This document shows positions 44,875 to 52,373 of a stretch of DNA of 64,000 nucleotides, in pieces. The translations under genes and the position numbers were made by a program. The stretch's first letter is position 1. Each line of letters starts with the position of its first letter. This DNA is from Mycolicibacterium hippocampi (lineage in GTDB: Bacteria > Actinomycetota > Actinomycetes > Mycobacteriales > Mycobacteriaceae), in assembly GCF_010723735.1 (NCBI RefSeq), contig NZ_BLLB01000002.1, positions 4,030,001-4,094,000 on the forward strand. The letters are read 5' to 3'. A model generated the notes under the pieces. It saw only the letters and a program-made list of their open reading frames with translations. It did no database searches and had not been told where the DNA came from.

Positions 44875-45591
44875 TCATTCGGTGGACCCGCCCACCACGG
44901 CTTCGCCGGTGGGCACCGGGCCGTCCTGATCGCCCTCCTGCGCCTTGGTGTCGGCAGGTGGGGCGGACAACGCGGCGTTCAGTGCGGAGCCGGTGTGGTT
45001 GACGTGGATCACGAAGGGCCGCAACGTGGTGTACCGGATGACGCTGACCGACGCCGGGTCGGCGTTGATGCGCTGGAAGCTGTCCAGGTGGGTGCCGAGC
45101 GCGTCGGCCAGCACCGACTTGATCACGTCGCCGTGGCTGCAGGCGACCCACAGCACGTCCCCACCGTGCTCGTCGGCGAGCCGGCGGTCGTGCTCGCGCA
45201 CCGCGGCCACCGCGCGGGCCTGCACCCCGGCCAGTCCCTCCCCGTCGGGGAACACCGCCGCGCTGGGTTGCTGCTGCACCACCGCCCACAGCGGTTCCTT
45301 GACCAGCTCGCCGATCTTGCGCCCGGTCCAGGAGCCGTAGTCGACCTCCACGATCCGGTCCTCGGTCACCGGCTCCAGACCCAGCGCTGCCGCGAGCGGT
45401 TCGACGGTCCTCGCGCAGCGCAGCAGCGGCGAGCGGACGATCGCCCGGATGGGCAGCGCCCCGAGCCGCTCGACGAGGGCCCCGGCCTGTTCCCGGCCCC
45501 GGTCATCGAGGTCGACCCCGGCGGACCGGCCCGCGAGGGTGTGCGCGGTGTTCGATGTCGAACGGCCGTGGCGCAACAACAGAACGGTCAT
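44875..45591 (-). CDS. Histidine phosphatase (phosphoglycerate mutase-like, Rv2135c-type)
   Basis: A 238-residue histidine phosphatase. The phosphohistidine motif is LLRHGRS (His8) near the start, with the second conserved arginine in RSPLLRCARTVEPL, a catalytic glutamate region DRIVEVDYGSWTGRKI and the second histidine in VACSHGDVIK. It belongs to the subfamily found beside DUF3090 and SCO1664-type genes, often labelled MSMEG_4193-like. A tail of about 30 residues after the fold is polar and variable. The start codon overlaps the uppP stop by 4 bp (45588-45591). Substrate is unknown. Confidence 0.9.
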   Translation of the reverse strand: MTVLLLRHGRSTSNTAHTLAGRSAGVDLDDRGREQAGALVERLGALPIRAIVRSPLLRCARTVEPLAAALGLEPVTEDRIVEVDYGSWTGRKIGELVKEPLWAVVQQQPSAAVFPDGEGLAGVQARAVAAVREHDRRLADEHGGDVLWVACSHGDVIKSVLADALGTHLDSFQRINADPASVSVIRYTTLRPFVIHVNHTGSALNAALSAPPADTKAQEGDQDGPVPTGEAVVGGSTE

Positions 45592-46436
45592 ATGGCGGCC
45601 ACCACCCCTGTCCCGAGAAGAATCAATACGACGACGCCCAGCACGATCCGGTAGCCGACGAACCAGTACATGCTGTGCCGGACCAGGAAGCGCAGGAACC
45701 AGGACACCGCGGCGAATCCGACGACAAACGCGATCACCGTGGCGACCAGCAGTTGGGCGCCGCTGGCGCTCATGCCCTCCCCGACCGGGTTGAAGGCATC
45801 GGGCAGCGAGAACAGCCCCGAGGCGAACACCGCCGGGATCGCCAGCAGGAAGCCGAACCGCGCGGCGAGCTCACGTTCGAGGCCGAGGAACAGCCCCGCG
45901 CTGATCGTCGCCCCGGACCGCGACACCCCCGGCACCAGTGCCAGGCACTGGGCGAATCCGACGATGACGGCGTCGCGCCAGGTGAGCTGCTCCACTCGGC
46001 GGGTCTGCCTGCCGTAGTACTCGGCAGCTGCGATGACCAGGGAGAACACGATCAACGCGGTCGCCACCAGCCACAGATTGCGGGCACCGGTGCGGATCTC
46101 GTCCTTGAAGAGCAGCCCGACCACTGCGATCGGGATCGAGCCGATGATCACCCACCAACCCAGCCAGTAGTCGGCGTCACGGCGGCCGCCCTTGAACAGC
46201 CCGCGGAACCACGCCTTGACGATCCGCGCGATGTCGCGCGCGAAATACACCAGCACCGCCGCCTCGGTGCCCAGCTGGCTGACGGCGGTGAACGAGGCCC
46301 CGGCGTCCTCGTCGAAGAACACCCGGGACGCGATGGCCAGGTGTCCCGACGACGACACCGGCAGAAACTCGGTGAGCCCCTGCAGCACCGACAGGACCAC
46401 GACCTGCAGCCACGACATCGCAGGCACGTCAGTCAC
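45588..46436 (-). CDS. uppP: Undecaprenyl-diphosphatase UppP (BacA)
   Basis: Integral membrane enzyme that dephosphorylates the polyprenyl diphosphate carrier released during peptidoglycan and arabinogalactan synthesis; overexpression gives bacitracin resistance. The 282-residue product has about 8 membrane helices and the two BacA signatures: QGLTEFLPVSSSGHLAI (about 19-35) and ALVPGVSRSGATISAG (about 167-182). ATG 46436 is the longest start; ATG 46418 (MSWLQVV) matches the M. tuberculosis start better. Stop overlaps the histidine-phosphatase start, so both are translated from one message. Confidence 0.96.
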   Translation of the reverse strand: MTDVPAMSWLQVVVLSVLQGLTEFLPVSSSGHLAIASRVFFDEDAGASFTAVSQLGTEAAVLVYFARDIARIVKAWFRGLFKGGRRDADYWLGWWVIIGSIPIAVVGLLFKDEIRTGARNLWLVATALIVFSLVIAAAEYYGRQTRRVEQLTWRDAVIVGFAQCLALVPGVSRSGATISAGLFLGLERELAARFGFLLAIPAVFASGLFSLPDAFNPVGEGMSASGAQLLVATVIAFVVGFAAVSWFLRFLVRHSMYWFVGYRIVLGVVVLILLGTGVVAAI

Positions 46437-46472
46437 GACGACGACCGTACCGTGGGCTGGGGTCAGCGGCGG

Positions 46473-46796
46473 TCAGCGGTTGTGGCGCGGCACCGGCTGC
46501 GCCTCGGCGACTTCATCGCGCACCGCGGCCGCCAGACTGCGCTCGTCGGACAGGTCGATATCGGTGAGCTTGCGGGTGGCCACCGCGACGACGTCCTCCG
46601 ACTGCGGGACCGGGCCGCGCAGCCTGGGCCGGTAGATCTCGACGACCAACGCCTGACGTTCGATGTGGAACGAGAACGAGCGCCCGTCGCCGACCTGGCC
46701 GAATCCGCTGGCATGCACACCGGTGGTGATGTCCTCCAGAGCGAAGTCCTGGCGGGTGTTCTGATGGGTTACGTCCCCGTCGGCGGCAAGGGTCAT
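46473..46796 (-). CDS. Conserved hypothetical protein (Rv2137c position)
   Basis: A 107-residue soluble protein without recognised domain. It has an acidic N-terminal half (DFALEDITTGVHASGFGQVGD), a strand FSFHIERQALVVEIYRP, and a charged helix SDERSLAAAVRDEVAEAQP. It lies between uppP and lppL, the position of Rv2137c. ATG 46796 (MTLAADGD) is chosen over an in-frame ATG at 46808; neither has a strong ribosome site. It is divergent from lppL. Function unknown. Confidence 0.7.
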   Translation of the reverse strand: MTLAADGDVTHQNTRQDFALEDITTGVHASGFGQVGDGRSFSFHIERQALVVEIYRPRLRGPVPQSEDVVAVATRKLTDIDLSDERSLAAAVRDEVAEAQPVPRHNR

Positions 46797-46899
46797 GGTC
46801 CGTACCATACCGCCGTGGCCGCCGTCCGGGGCAACAGATGGGGGCGTTATCGGGTCACGACGTTGCATACACTGGCCTTTTCGATCAGGATCCACCGAA

Positions 46900-47955
46900 G
46901 TGAGCGAGAGCTACCCGTTGCCGAGCCGAATAAACACACCAGTTCAGCGGGTTCGCCTCGGCGCGGCAGTGCTGGCAATGGCGCTTGTTGCCGGTTGTTC
47001 CTCGAACCCCGTGGATTCACCCCCACCGACGATCGACCCCGGGCGCGCCGCCGTCTCCCCCGCGGTGACCGTCACCCCGCCCGGGGTCGTGCTTCCGCTG
47101 GCCGGGCCGGCAACGGCGGCGGCGTTCGACGAGTCGACGGGTGCGCTGCTGGTTCTCGGTGCCGGTGAACGGCCGGTCGTCACGGTCTTCGCCGCATCGG
47201 GTGCCGCCACCCCGGTGGAGCTGGATGACGCCGCGACGGCGATGGCGGCCGAGGGCGACGGGCAGGTGGTGCTGTCGACCAAAGGGGGCTACTTCCGGCT
47301 CGATGTCGCCTCCGGAGACCTCACCAGGGTCGCGGTGGAGGGCCATGAAGGGGTCGACTTCACCGCGATCGCGCGGCGCGCCGACGGCCTGCTCGTGCTG
47401 GGCAGTGCCGACGGTACGGTGTTCACGCTGGCCTCGGACACCGAGGTCGGCGCGCAGCTGAAGATGTTCGCCCGCGTGGACAGCATCGTCACCCAAGGCA
47501 ATACCGCGATCGTGCTGGACCGGGCGCAAACCTCGGTCACCAGCCTCAACATCGACGGCACGACGTCAGCACAGGCCCTACGGGCGGGCCGTGGCGCCAC
47601 CACGATGGTGGCCGACGGGGCTGGCAGGGTCCTGGTCGCCGACACTCGCGGTGGCGAATTGCTGGTGTACGGCGCCGACCCGTTGATCCTGCGACAGCGC
47701 TACCCGGTGCCGGATTCGCCATACGGACTGGCGTCCTCTGATGATCCGGCCGGGCTGGTGTGGGTCGCCCAGACGGCGACCAACACCGTCGTTGGCTACG
47801 ATCTTGCGACCGGCATCCCCGTCGAGAAAGTGCGTCATCGAACCGTGCAGCAACCCAACTCGCTGGCTTTCGACGCGTCGTCGGACACCCTGTACGTGGT
47901 GTCGGCCACCGGAGCCGGCGTCCAGGTCATCAACTCCGCCGGGGTGGCGACGTGA
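46900..47955 (+). CDS. lppL: Lipoprotein LppL, beta-propeller type
   Basis: A 351-residue predicted lipoprotein. The signal sequence ends in lipobox VAGC (about residue 33). The mature part has repeated blade-like units such as AAFDESTGALLVLGAG, AMAAEGDGQVVLSTKGG, ARRADGLLVLGSADG, TMVADGAGRVLVADTRGG and LAFDASSDTLYVVSATG, suggesting a six- or seven-bladed propeller. Position before pyrD matches Rv2138 (lppL). GTG 46900 is chosen because it begins the signal peptide. A perfect 7-bp hairpin (CGTGAGC/GCTCACG) spans its stop codon. Binding partner unknown. Confidence 0.88.
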   Translation: MSESYPLPSRINTPVQRVRLGAAVLAMALVAGCSSNPVDSPPPTIDPGRAAVSPAVTVTPPGVVLPLAGPATAAAFDESTGALLVLGAGERPVVTVFAASGAATPVELDDAATAMAAEGDGQVVLSTKGGYFRLDVASGDLTRVAVEGHEGVDFTAIARRADGLLVLGSADGTVFTLASDTEVGAQLKMFARVDSIVTQGNTAIVLDRAQTSVTSLNIDGTTSAQALRAGRGATTMVADGAGRVLVADTRGGELLVYGADPLILRQRYPVPDSPYGLASSDDPAGLVWVAQTATNTVVGYDLATGIPVEKVRHRTVQQPNSLAFDASSDTLYVVSATGAGVQVINSAGVAT

Positions 47956-47968
47956 GCTCCGGCTCACG
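47951..47968 (+). terminator. Hairpin spanning the lppL stop codon
   Basis: CGTGAGC-TCCG-GCTCACG forms a perfect 7-bp stem with a 4-nt loop, overlapping the lppL TGA. There is no U-tract. It may be a weak attenuator or an mRNA end, 8 bp before the ATG of the DUF5703 gene. Confidence 0.35.
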
Positions 47969-47975
47969 GGGCCGG

Positions 47976-48218
47976 ATGCCGGCGGCGTGGAGCAAAGCAG
48001 TTTCCGAGGACCACTCCGGTGAGTACGAGTGGATTCCGCTGCGGCTGCCCCCCGACGTGACGCGCGTGAGTGCATCCATCCGGTTGTCGATCGAGGCCGA
48101 GTACCGCGGGTGGGAACTGACCAGGGTTCGGCTGTACACCGACGGCAGCAGACGGGTGCTGCTACGCCGCAAGAGGCGTGCCGACCGGTCACACGACCCG
48201 GACCAGCCGGCCCTGTGA
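47976..48218 (+). CDS. DUF5703 family small protein
   Basis: An 80-residue basic protein. The core EYEWIPLRLPPDVTRVSASIRLSIEAEYRGWELTRVRLYTDG matches the mycobacterial DUF5703 family. ATG 47976 (MPAAW) is chosen over GTG 47952, which would overlap the lppL stop as GTGA and add eight residues. Its stop TGA shares one base with the pyrD ATG (TGATG), indicating translational coupling with pyrD. Function unknown; the linkage to pyrD is common in mycobacteria. Confidence 0.75.
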   Translation: MPAAWSKAVSEDHSGEYEWIPLRLPPDVTRVSASIRLSIEAEYRGWELTRVRLYTDGSRRVLLRRKRRADRSHDPDQPAL

Positions 48219-49279
48219 TGTACCGGGCGCTGCGCCGGGCGCTGTTCCTGGTGCCGCCGGAGCGAATCCACACCTGGGTGTTCGCCGGCCTGCGCACCGC
48301 AACCACCCCGGCACCGCTGCGCCGGCGTCTTTCCCGCCGACTGATGCCCAGCGACCCGGTGCTGGCCAGCACCGTGTTCGGAGTACGGTTCCCCGGCCCG
48401 ATGGGGCTGGCCGCCGGCTTCGACAAGGACGGGCTCGGAGTGCATGCCTGGGGTGCGCTGGGGTTCGGGTTCGCCGAGGTGGGCACCGTCACCGCGCAGG
48501 CCCAACCCGGCAATCCGCCGCCGCGGATGTTCCGGCTGCCCGCCGACCGCGCGCTGCTCAACCGGCTCGGATTCAACAACCGCGGCGCCGGCGCGCTGGC
48601 CGCGCAGCTGACGCGAAGCACCCCCGATGTGCCGATCGGGGTCAACATTGGCAAGAACAAGGTGACACCGCCGGAAAAGGCCGCCGACGACTACGCCGAA
48701 TGCGCCAGGCTGCTCGGGCCTGTGGCGGACTACCTCGTGGTCAACGTCAGCTCGCCCAACACCCCGGGCCTGCGTGACCTGCAGTCGGTCGAGTCGCTGC
48801 GCCCCATCCTGACCGCCGTCCTGGCGGAGACGTCGACCCCGGTGCTGATCAAGATCGCACCAGACCTCGCCGACAGCGACATCGACGACATCGCCGACCT
48901 CGCAGTCGAACTCGGCCTGGCCGGGATCGTGGCCACCAACACGACCGTCTCCCGCGCCGGGCTGGCGACATCGGGGGTCGAGGAACTCGGGCCCGGCGGC
49001 ATCTCCGGCGCCCCGGTCGCGCAGCGCTCCGCGGAGGTGCTGCGGAGGCTGTACCCGCGCATCGGCGACCGGCTGGTGCTGATCAGCGTCGGCGGTATCG
49101 AGACCGCCGACGACGCCTGGGAGCGCATCGTGTCAGGGGCCTCGCTGCTTCAGGGGTACACCGGTTTCGTCTACGGCGGGGGGCTGTGGGCCAAGACCAT
49201 CCACGACGGGATCGCCCGCCGGCTGCACGAGCACGGGTTCGCCCACCTCGCCGAGGCCGTGGGTTCGGCGGCGCGCTAG
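48218..49279 (+). CDS. pyrD: Dihydroorotate dehydrogenase (quinone), class 2
   Basis: Membrane-associated FMN enzyme oxidising dihydroorotate to orotate in pyrimidine synthesis, passing electrons to quinone. The 353-residue protein has the class 2 N-terminal helix (RRALFLVPPERIHTWVF) for membrane docking, GLAAGFDKDG, NRLGFNNRGA, the catalytic serine loop NVSSPNTPGLRDLQ, the FMN-site lysine in VLIKIAPDL, and the phosphate-binding LISVGGIETADDA plus GASLLQGYTGFVYGG. Its end is 3 bp from the convergent PEBP gene. Confidence 0.97.
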   Translation: MYRALRRALFLVPPERIHTWVFAGLRTATTPAPLRRRLSRRLMPSDPVLASTVFGVRFPGPMGLAAGFDKDGLGVHAWGALGFGFAEVGTVTAQAQPGNPPPRMFRLPADRALLNRLGFNNRGAGALAAQLTRSTPDVPIGVNIGKNKVTPPEKAADDYAECARLLGPVADYLVVNVSSPNTPGLRDLQSVESLRPILTAVLAETSTPVLIKIAPDLADSDIDDIADLAVELGLAGIVATNTTVSRAGLATSGVEELGPGGISGAPVAQRSAEVLRRLYPRIGDRLVLISVGGIETADDAWERIVSGASLLQGYTGFVYGGGLWAKTIHDGIARRLHEHGFAHLAEAVGSAAR

Positions 49280-49282
49280 CTG

Positions 49283-49819
49283 CTACTTCTGCTCGTAGGT
49301 GCCGGTGATGAGCGCGCGCGCGATGGCGTGGCTGAACAGGTTGAAGCCCAGGTACGCGGGCGTCCCCTCGGCCGGCACGTCGAGCTTCTCGACGTCGACC
49401 GCATGCACGGCGACGATGTAGCGGTGCGGACCGTGCCCCGCCGGCGGGGCAGCGCCGATGAAGCGCTTCAGGCCGGCGTCGTTGGCCAGAGTGACCGCGT
49501 CACCGGGGAAGCCCTGGTTGCTGCCGTCACCGACACCGGCGGGCAGGTCGGTGACCGTGGCGGGCAGGTTGAACACCGCCCAGTGCCAGAAACCCGAGGC
49601 CGTCGGCGCATCAGGGTCATAGACGGTGACGGCGAAGCTGCGGGTCTGTTCAGGGAAACCCGACCAGCTCAACTGCGGCGAGACGTCCGACCCGCCAGCT
49701 CCCATGATGCCGCTGACCTGGTCTTGGGCCCACGGCTGGCCGTCGGTGAACGACTCCGAGGTCACCGTGAACGTGGGCAAGTCGGGCAGGAAGTCGTAGG
49801 GGTTGTAGTCAAAGGCCAT
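49283..49819 (-). CDS. Phosphatidylethanolamine-binding protein-like (YbhB/TB18.6, Rv2140c-type)
   Basis: A 178-residue PEBP/YbhB family protein, orthologous by position to Rv2140c (TB18.6). Conserved ligand-pocket elements are VSPQLSWSGFPEQTRSFAVTVYDPDAPTASGFWHWAVFNLP and GPHRYIVAVHAVDVEKL. Bacterial members bind anionic ligands and may act as inhibitors or scaffolds, but the cellular role is unclear. No signal peptide, so probably cytoplasmic. It is preceded on the same strand by the M20 peptidase gene (34-bp gap) and may be co-transcribed. Confidence 0.92.
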   Translation of the reverse strand: MAFDYNPYDFLPDLPTFTVTSESFTDGQPWAQDQVSGIMGAGGSDVSPQLSWSGFPEQTRSFAVTVYDPDAPTASGFWHWAVFNLPATVTDLPAGVGDGSNQGFPGDAVTLANDAGLKRFIGAAPPAGHGPHRYIVAVHAVDVEKLDVPAEGTPAYLGFNLFSHAIARALITGTYEQK

Positions 49820-49853
49820 TGAAGCCGATCCTCTCTGTCGTCAGTCGGTTGGT

Positions 49854-51188
49854 TCAGCAGTGCAACAGGAAATGCTCGAGGACCTCGGCACCGAAGGTCA
49901 ACGCGTCGACGGGTACCCGCTCGTCGACGCCGTGGAACAACGCCGCGAAATCCAGGTCCGGCGGCAACCTCAACGGAGCGAACCCGAAGCACCGGATTCC
50001 CAAGCGGGCGAAGTGTTTTGCATCGGTACCCCCGGAGAGCATGTAGGGCACGGTGCGCGCTTCGGGATCGGTGGACAGGATCGCGGCGTTCATCGCCTCG
50101 AGCAACTCGCCGTCGAACGGGGTCTCATACGAGGGAAGCGCGGTGATCCACTCCCGGCTGACGTCGGGGCCGATCACCTCGTCGACCTCCCGCTCGAATT
50201 CGGCGAGACGGCCCGGCAGCACCCGGCAGTCCACGACGGCCTCGGCGGTAGCGGGGATGACGTTGGCCTTGTAGCCGGCGTTGAGCATCGTCGGGTTCGC
50301 GGTGTCGCGCAGCGTGGCGCCCACGATCTTGGCGATCGACCCGAGTTTGGCCACCGCCCCGTCGATGTCGGGCGATTCGGGGTCGAAGGTGTACCCGGTC
50401 TCCTCGCTCACCGCGGCCAGGAACTGCTCCACCGATTCGGTCAGCACGATCGGGAACCGGTGCTTCCCCAACCGGGCGACCGCGGCGGCCACGGCGGTGA
50501 CGGCGTTGTCGTCGTGCACCATCGACCCGTGCCCGGCGCGGCCGCGCGCGGTCAGCCGCATCCACATCATTGCCTTCTCGGCGGTCTCGATGAGGTACAG
50601 CCGACGCTCGCCGCCGTCGCGGCGCGGCACCGTCAGCGAGAATCCGCCGACCTCACCGACCGCCTCGGTGACGCCCTCGAACAGGTCGGGCCGGTTCTCC
50701 ACAAGCCATTTGCAGCCGTAGTTGCCCCCGGCTTCTTCGTCGGAGACGAACGCGAAGACCAGGTCGCGCGGCGGCACGATGCCGGAGCGCTTGAAATGCC
50801 GGGCGACCGCGATGATCATCCCGACCATGTCCTTCATGTCGACCGCGCCGCGGCCCCACACGTAGCCGTTCTCGACGGCCCCCGAGAACGGGTGGACACT
50901 CCAATCGGAGGCCTCGGCGGGAACCACGTCGAGATGGCCGTGCAACATCAGCGCGCCGCGCGACGGGTCGGCACCGGCGAGTCGGGCGAACACATTTCCG
51001 CGGCCGGGGGCGCCGGCCTCGATGTACTCGGTTTCCAGGCCGACCTCCTCGAGCCGGTCGGCGACCCAGCGCGCGCATTCGGCCTCGCCCTTCGTGGTGG
51101 CCAGATCGCCGGTGTTGGAGGTGTCGAACCGGATGAGCGCACTCACCAGGTCGACGACCTCGTCGCTGGGTGTCATGGGAGTACTCAC
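49854..51188 (-). CDS. M20 family metallopeptidase (Rv2141c-type)
   Basis: A 444-residue M20/ArgE-DapE-like zinc peptidase or deacylase. It shows the first metal motif LHGHLDVVPA, the GRGAVDMKDMVG aspartate, the catalytic-base glutamate pair in FVSDEEAGG, the dimerisation domain starting RGRAGHGSMVHDDNA, and the last metal ligand region in FHGVDERVP. Several DapE/ArgE-like names exist, but substrate is not clear; Rv2141c is annotated as DapE2. GTG 51188 follows a GAAAGGGA site. The tRNA-Leu gene is divergent and about 95 bp away. Confidence 0.9.
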   Translation of the reverse strand: MSTPMTPSDEVVDLVSALIRFDTSNTGDLATTKGEAECARWVADRLEEVGLETEYIEAGAPGRGNVFARLAGADPSRGALMLHGHLDVVPAEASDWSVHPFSGAVENGYVWGRGAVDMKDMVGMIIAVARHFKRSGIVPPRDLVFAFVSDEEAGGNYGCKWLVENRPDLFEGVTEAVGEVGGFSLTVPRRDGGERRLYLIETAEKAMMWMRLTARGRAGHGSMVHDDNAVTAVAAAVARLGKHRFPIVLTESVEQFLAAVSEETGYTFDPESPDIDGAVAKLGSIAKIVGATLRDTANPTMLNAGYKANVIPATAEAVVDCRVLPGRLAEFEREVDEVIGPDVSREWITALPSYETPFDGELLEAMNAAILSTDPEARTVPYMLSGGTDAKHFARLGIRCFGFAPLRLPPDLDFAALFHGVDERVPVDALTFGAEVLEHFLLHC

Positions 51189-51259
51189 AGTCCCTTTCCT
51201 ACCACTGTCTGCCCGATGCACCCCGCTCCCCGGGTTTTGGCCCGGGGCGGCTGATCCGA

Positions 51260-51265
51260 TAACCT
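51260..51265 (+). promoter_or_regulatory. Possible -10 element of the tRNA-Leu gene
   Basis: TAACCT fits the TANNNT pattern and lies 18 bp after a TTGGCC (51236-51241) that could serve as a -35. The mature tRNA begins 17 bases downstream. Confidence 0.35.
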
Positions 51266-51282
51266 AAGCTGCCTTCGAACTG

Positions 51283-51368
51283 GTCCGAGTGGCGGAATGG
51301 CAGACGCGCTAGCTTGAGGTGCTAGTGCCCTATTAACGGGCGTGGGGGTTCAAGTCCCCCCTCGGACA
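51283..51368 (+). tRNA. tRNA-Leu (anticodon GAG)
   Basis: An 86-nt class II tRNA. The acceptor stem pairs GTCCGAG with CTCGGAC. The anticodon stem CTAGC/GCTAG encloses the loop TTGAGGT, giving anticodon GAG (leucine CUC). A long variable arm (GTGCCC...GGGCGT region) marks it as tRNA-Leu. The T arm GGGGG-TTCAAGT-CCCCC is perfect. The CCA is not encoded. A GC-rich hairpin follows 15 nt downstream. Confidence 0.97.
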
Positions 51369-51383
51369 CTCTTGGATTTCGTC

Positions 51384-51403
51384 GCCCCGGCAGATGCCGG
51401 GGC
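51384..51403 (+). terminator. Hairpin terminator after tRNA-Leu
   Basis: GCCCCGGC-AGAT-GCCGGGGC is a perfect 8-bp stem with a 4-nt loop placed 15 nt after the tRNA 3' end. No T-run follows, which is common for mycobacterial terminators. Confidence 0.55.
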
Positions 51404-51549
51404 CGTCGCCATGCAGATGACCACTAGCGCCGGCTGCGCCGAAGTTCCACCGGCGACGGCAAACACTCTCCGCTGCAACACTTTTTCGGGTGCCGCTTGC
51501 GTGTAAACAGCCTGCCCCGTCATGCGGGTGCCGCACTCAAGTAGTGACA

Positions 51550-51587
51550 TGTACATATCAAGGCTGAGTGAGTGTACAGTTCACGGT
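51550..51587 (+). promoter_or_regulatory. Promoter/operator of the toxin-antitoxin pair
   Basis: Two copies of the self-complementary hexamer TGTACA (51550-51555 and 51573-51578) are spaced 23 bp centre to centre. The second overlaps TACAGT (51575-51580), a good -10 element, whose start point would fall on the antitoxin GTG (51588). The arrangement suits binding of the antitoxin or toxin-antitoxin complex and a leaderless message. Confidence 0.5.
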
Positions 51588-51848
51588 GTGGAGGTATCCG
51601 TGACCGAGCTGCGCGCGCACCTCAGCGATTGGCTCGATCGAGCACGGGCCGGCGGTGAGGTCGTCATCACCGACCGCGGGACTCCGATCGCACGACTCGC
51701 TGCGCTGGACAGCGCAGGCACCTTGGAGCGCCTCACGGCCGAAGGCGTGATCGGCAGGGCCACCGCGCCGCGGCCCGTCGCCACGGGTCGGTCCGGACCT
51801 CGACCCCGGCGGCCGGTGTCTGACCGGGTCAGCGACCAGCGGCGCTGA
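51588..51848 (+). CDS. Type II antitoxin, Phd/YefM (VapB-like)
   Basis: An 86-residue antitoxin. Its N-terminal Phd/YefM fold reads VEVSVTELRAHLSDWLDRARAGGEVVITDRGTPIARL, a typical DNA-binding and dimerising module; the C-terminal tail (RPVATGRSGPRPRRPVSDRVSDQRR) is basic and disordered, as used to block the toxin. GTG 51588 is chosen from the predicted leaderless promoter; an upstream ATG at 51549 is possible but overlaps the operator. The toxin gene starts 3 bp downstream. It neutralises the PIN toxin and probably autoregulates the operon. Confidence 0.88.
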   Translation: MEVSVTELRAHLSDWLDRARAGGEVVITDRGTPIARLAALDSAGTLERLTAEGVIGRATAPRPVATGRSGPRPRRPVSDRVSDQRR

Positions 51849-51851
51849 CCG

Positions 51852-52286
51852 GTGTCGCTCGTCTACTTCGACGCCAGCGCCTTCGTCAAACTGCTCACCA
51901 CCGAGCCAGGGAGCTCCCTGGCGTCTGCGTTATGGGACGGCTGCGACGCCGCATTGTCCAGCCGCCTGGCCTACCCCGAAGTCCGCGCCGCACTCGCTGC
52001 AGCAGCCCGCAATCGCGACCTGACCGAATCCGAGCTCGCCGGCGCCGAGCGTGACTGGGCGGAATTCTGGGCGGCGACCCGTCCAGTCGAACTCACCGTG
52101 GAGGTTGAACAGCAGGCCGGCCACCTCGCCCGAGTTCATGCCTTACGCGGGGTCGACGCTGTCCATCTGGCCAGCGCTTCGGCTGTCGGCGACCCCGGCC
52201 TGATCGTCGCCGTCTGGGACCGACGCCTGCATACCGGAGCCCAGGCCGCCGGGTTCCGAGTCGCCCCTGCCCAACTCGATCACTAG
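51852..52286 (+). CDS. VapC-type PIN-domain ribonuclease toxin
   Basis: A 144-residue PIN-domain RNase. Acidic catalytic residues are all in place: Asp in LVYFDASAFVK (about 7), Glu in AYPEVRAAL (about 41), Asp in RGVDAVHLASA (about 100) and Asp in AVWDRRLHTGA (about 118). VapC toxins cleave tRNA or rRNA when freed from antitoxin. The start is GTG or the equivalent at 51852, 3 bp after the antitoxin stop. The pair lies just downstream of tRNA-Leu, a common landing place for mobile DNA, but no integrase is nearby. Confidence 0.9.
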   Translation: MSLVYFDASAFVKLLTTEPGSSLASALWDGCDAALSSRLAYPEVRAALAAAARNRDLTESELAGAERDWAEFWAATRPVELTVEVEQQAGHLARVHALRGVDAVHLASASAVGDPGLIVAVWDRRLHTGAQAAGFRVAPAQLDH

Positions 52287-52373
52287 TCACCGCGAACATT
52301 CCCCGGGAGCCGGGTGCGCAACACGAGCGCCTGCTGCGGCGCGAACGTCCCGTCGCCATCCACAATGACAGCG

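Noticed and set aside
51283..52286. Integrated island attachment site at tRNA-Leu
   Set aside because: I saw no integrase and no repeat of the tRNA 3' end downstream within the window, so an att site cannot be supported.
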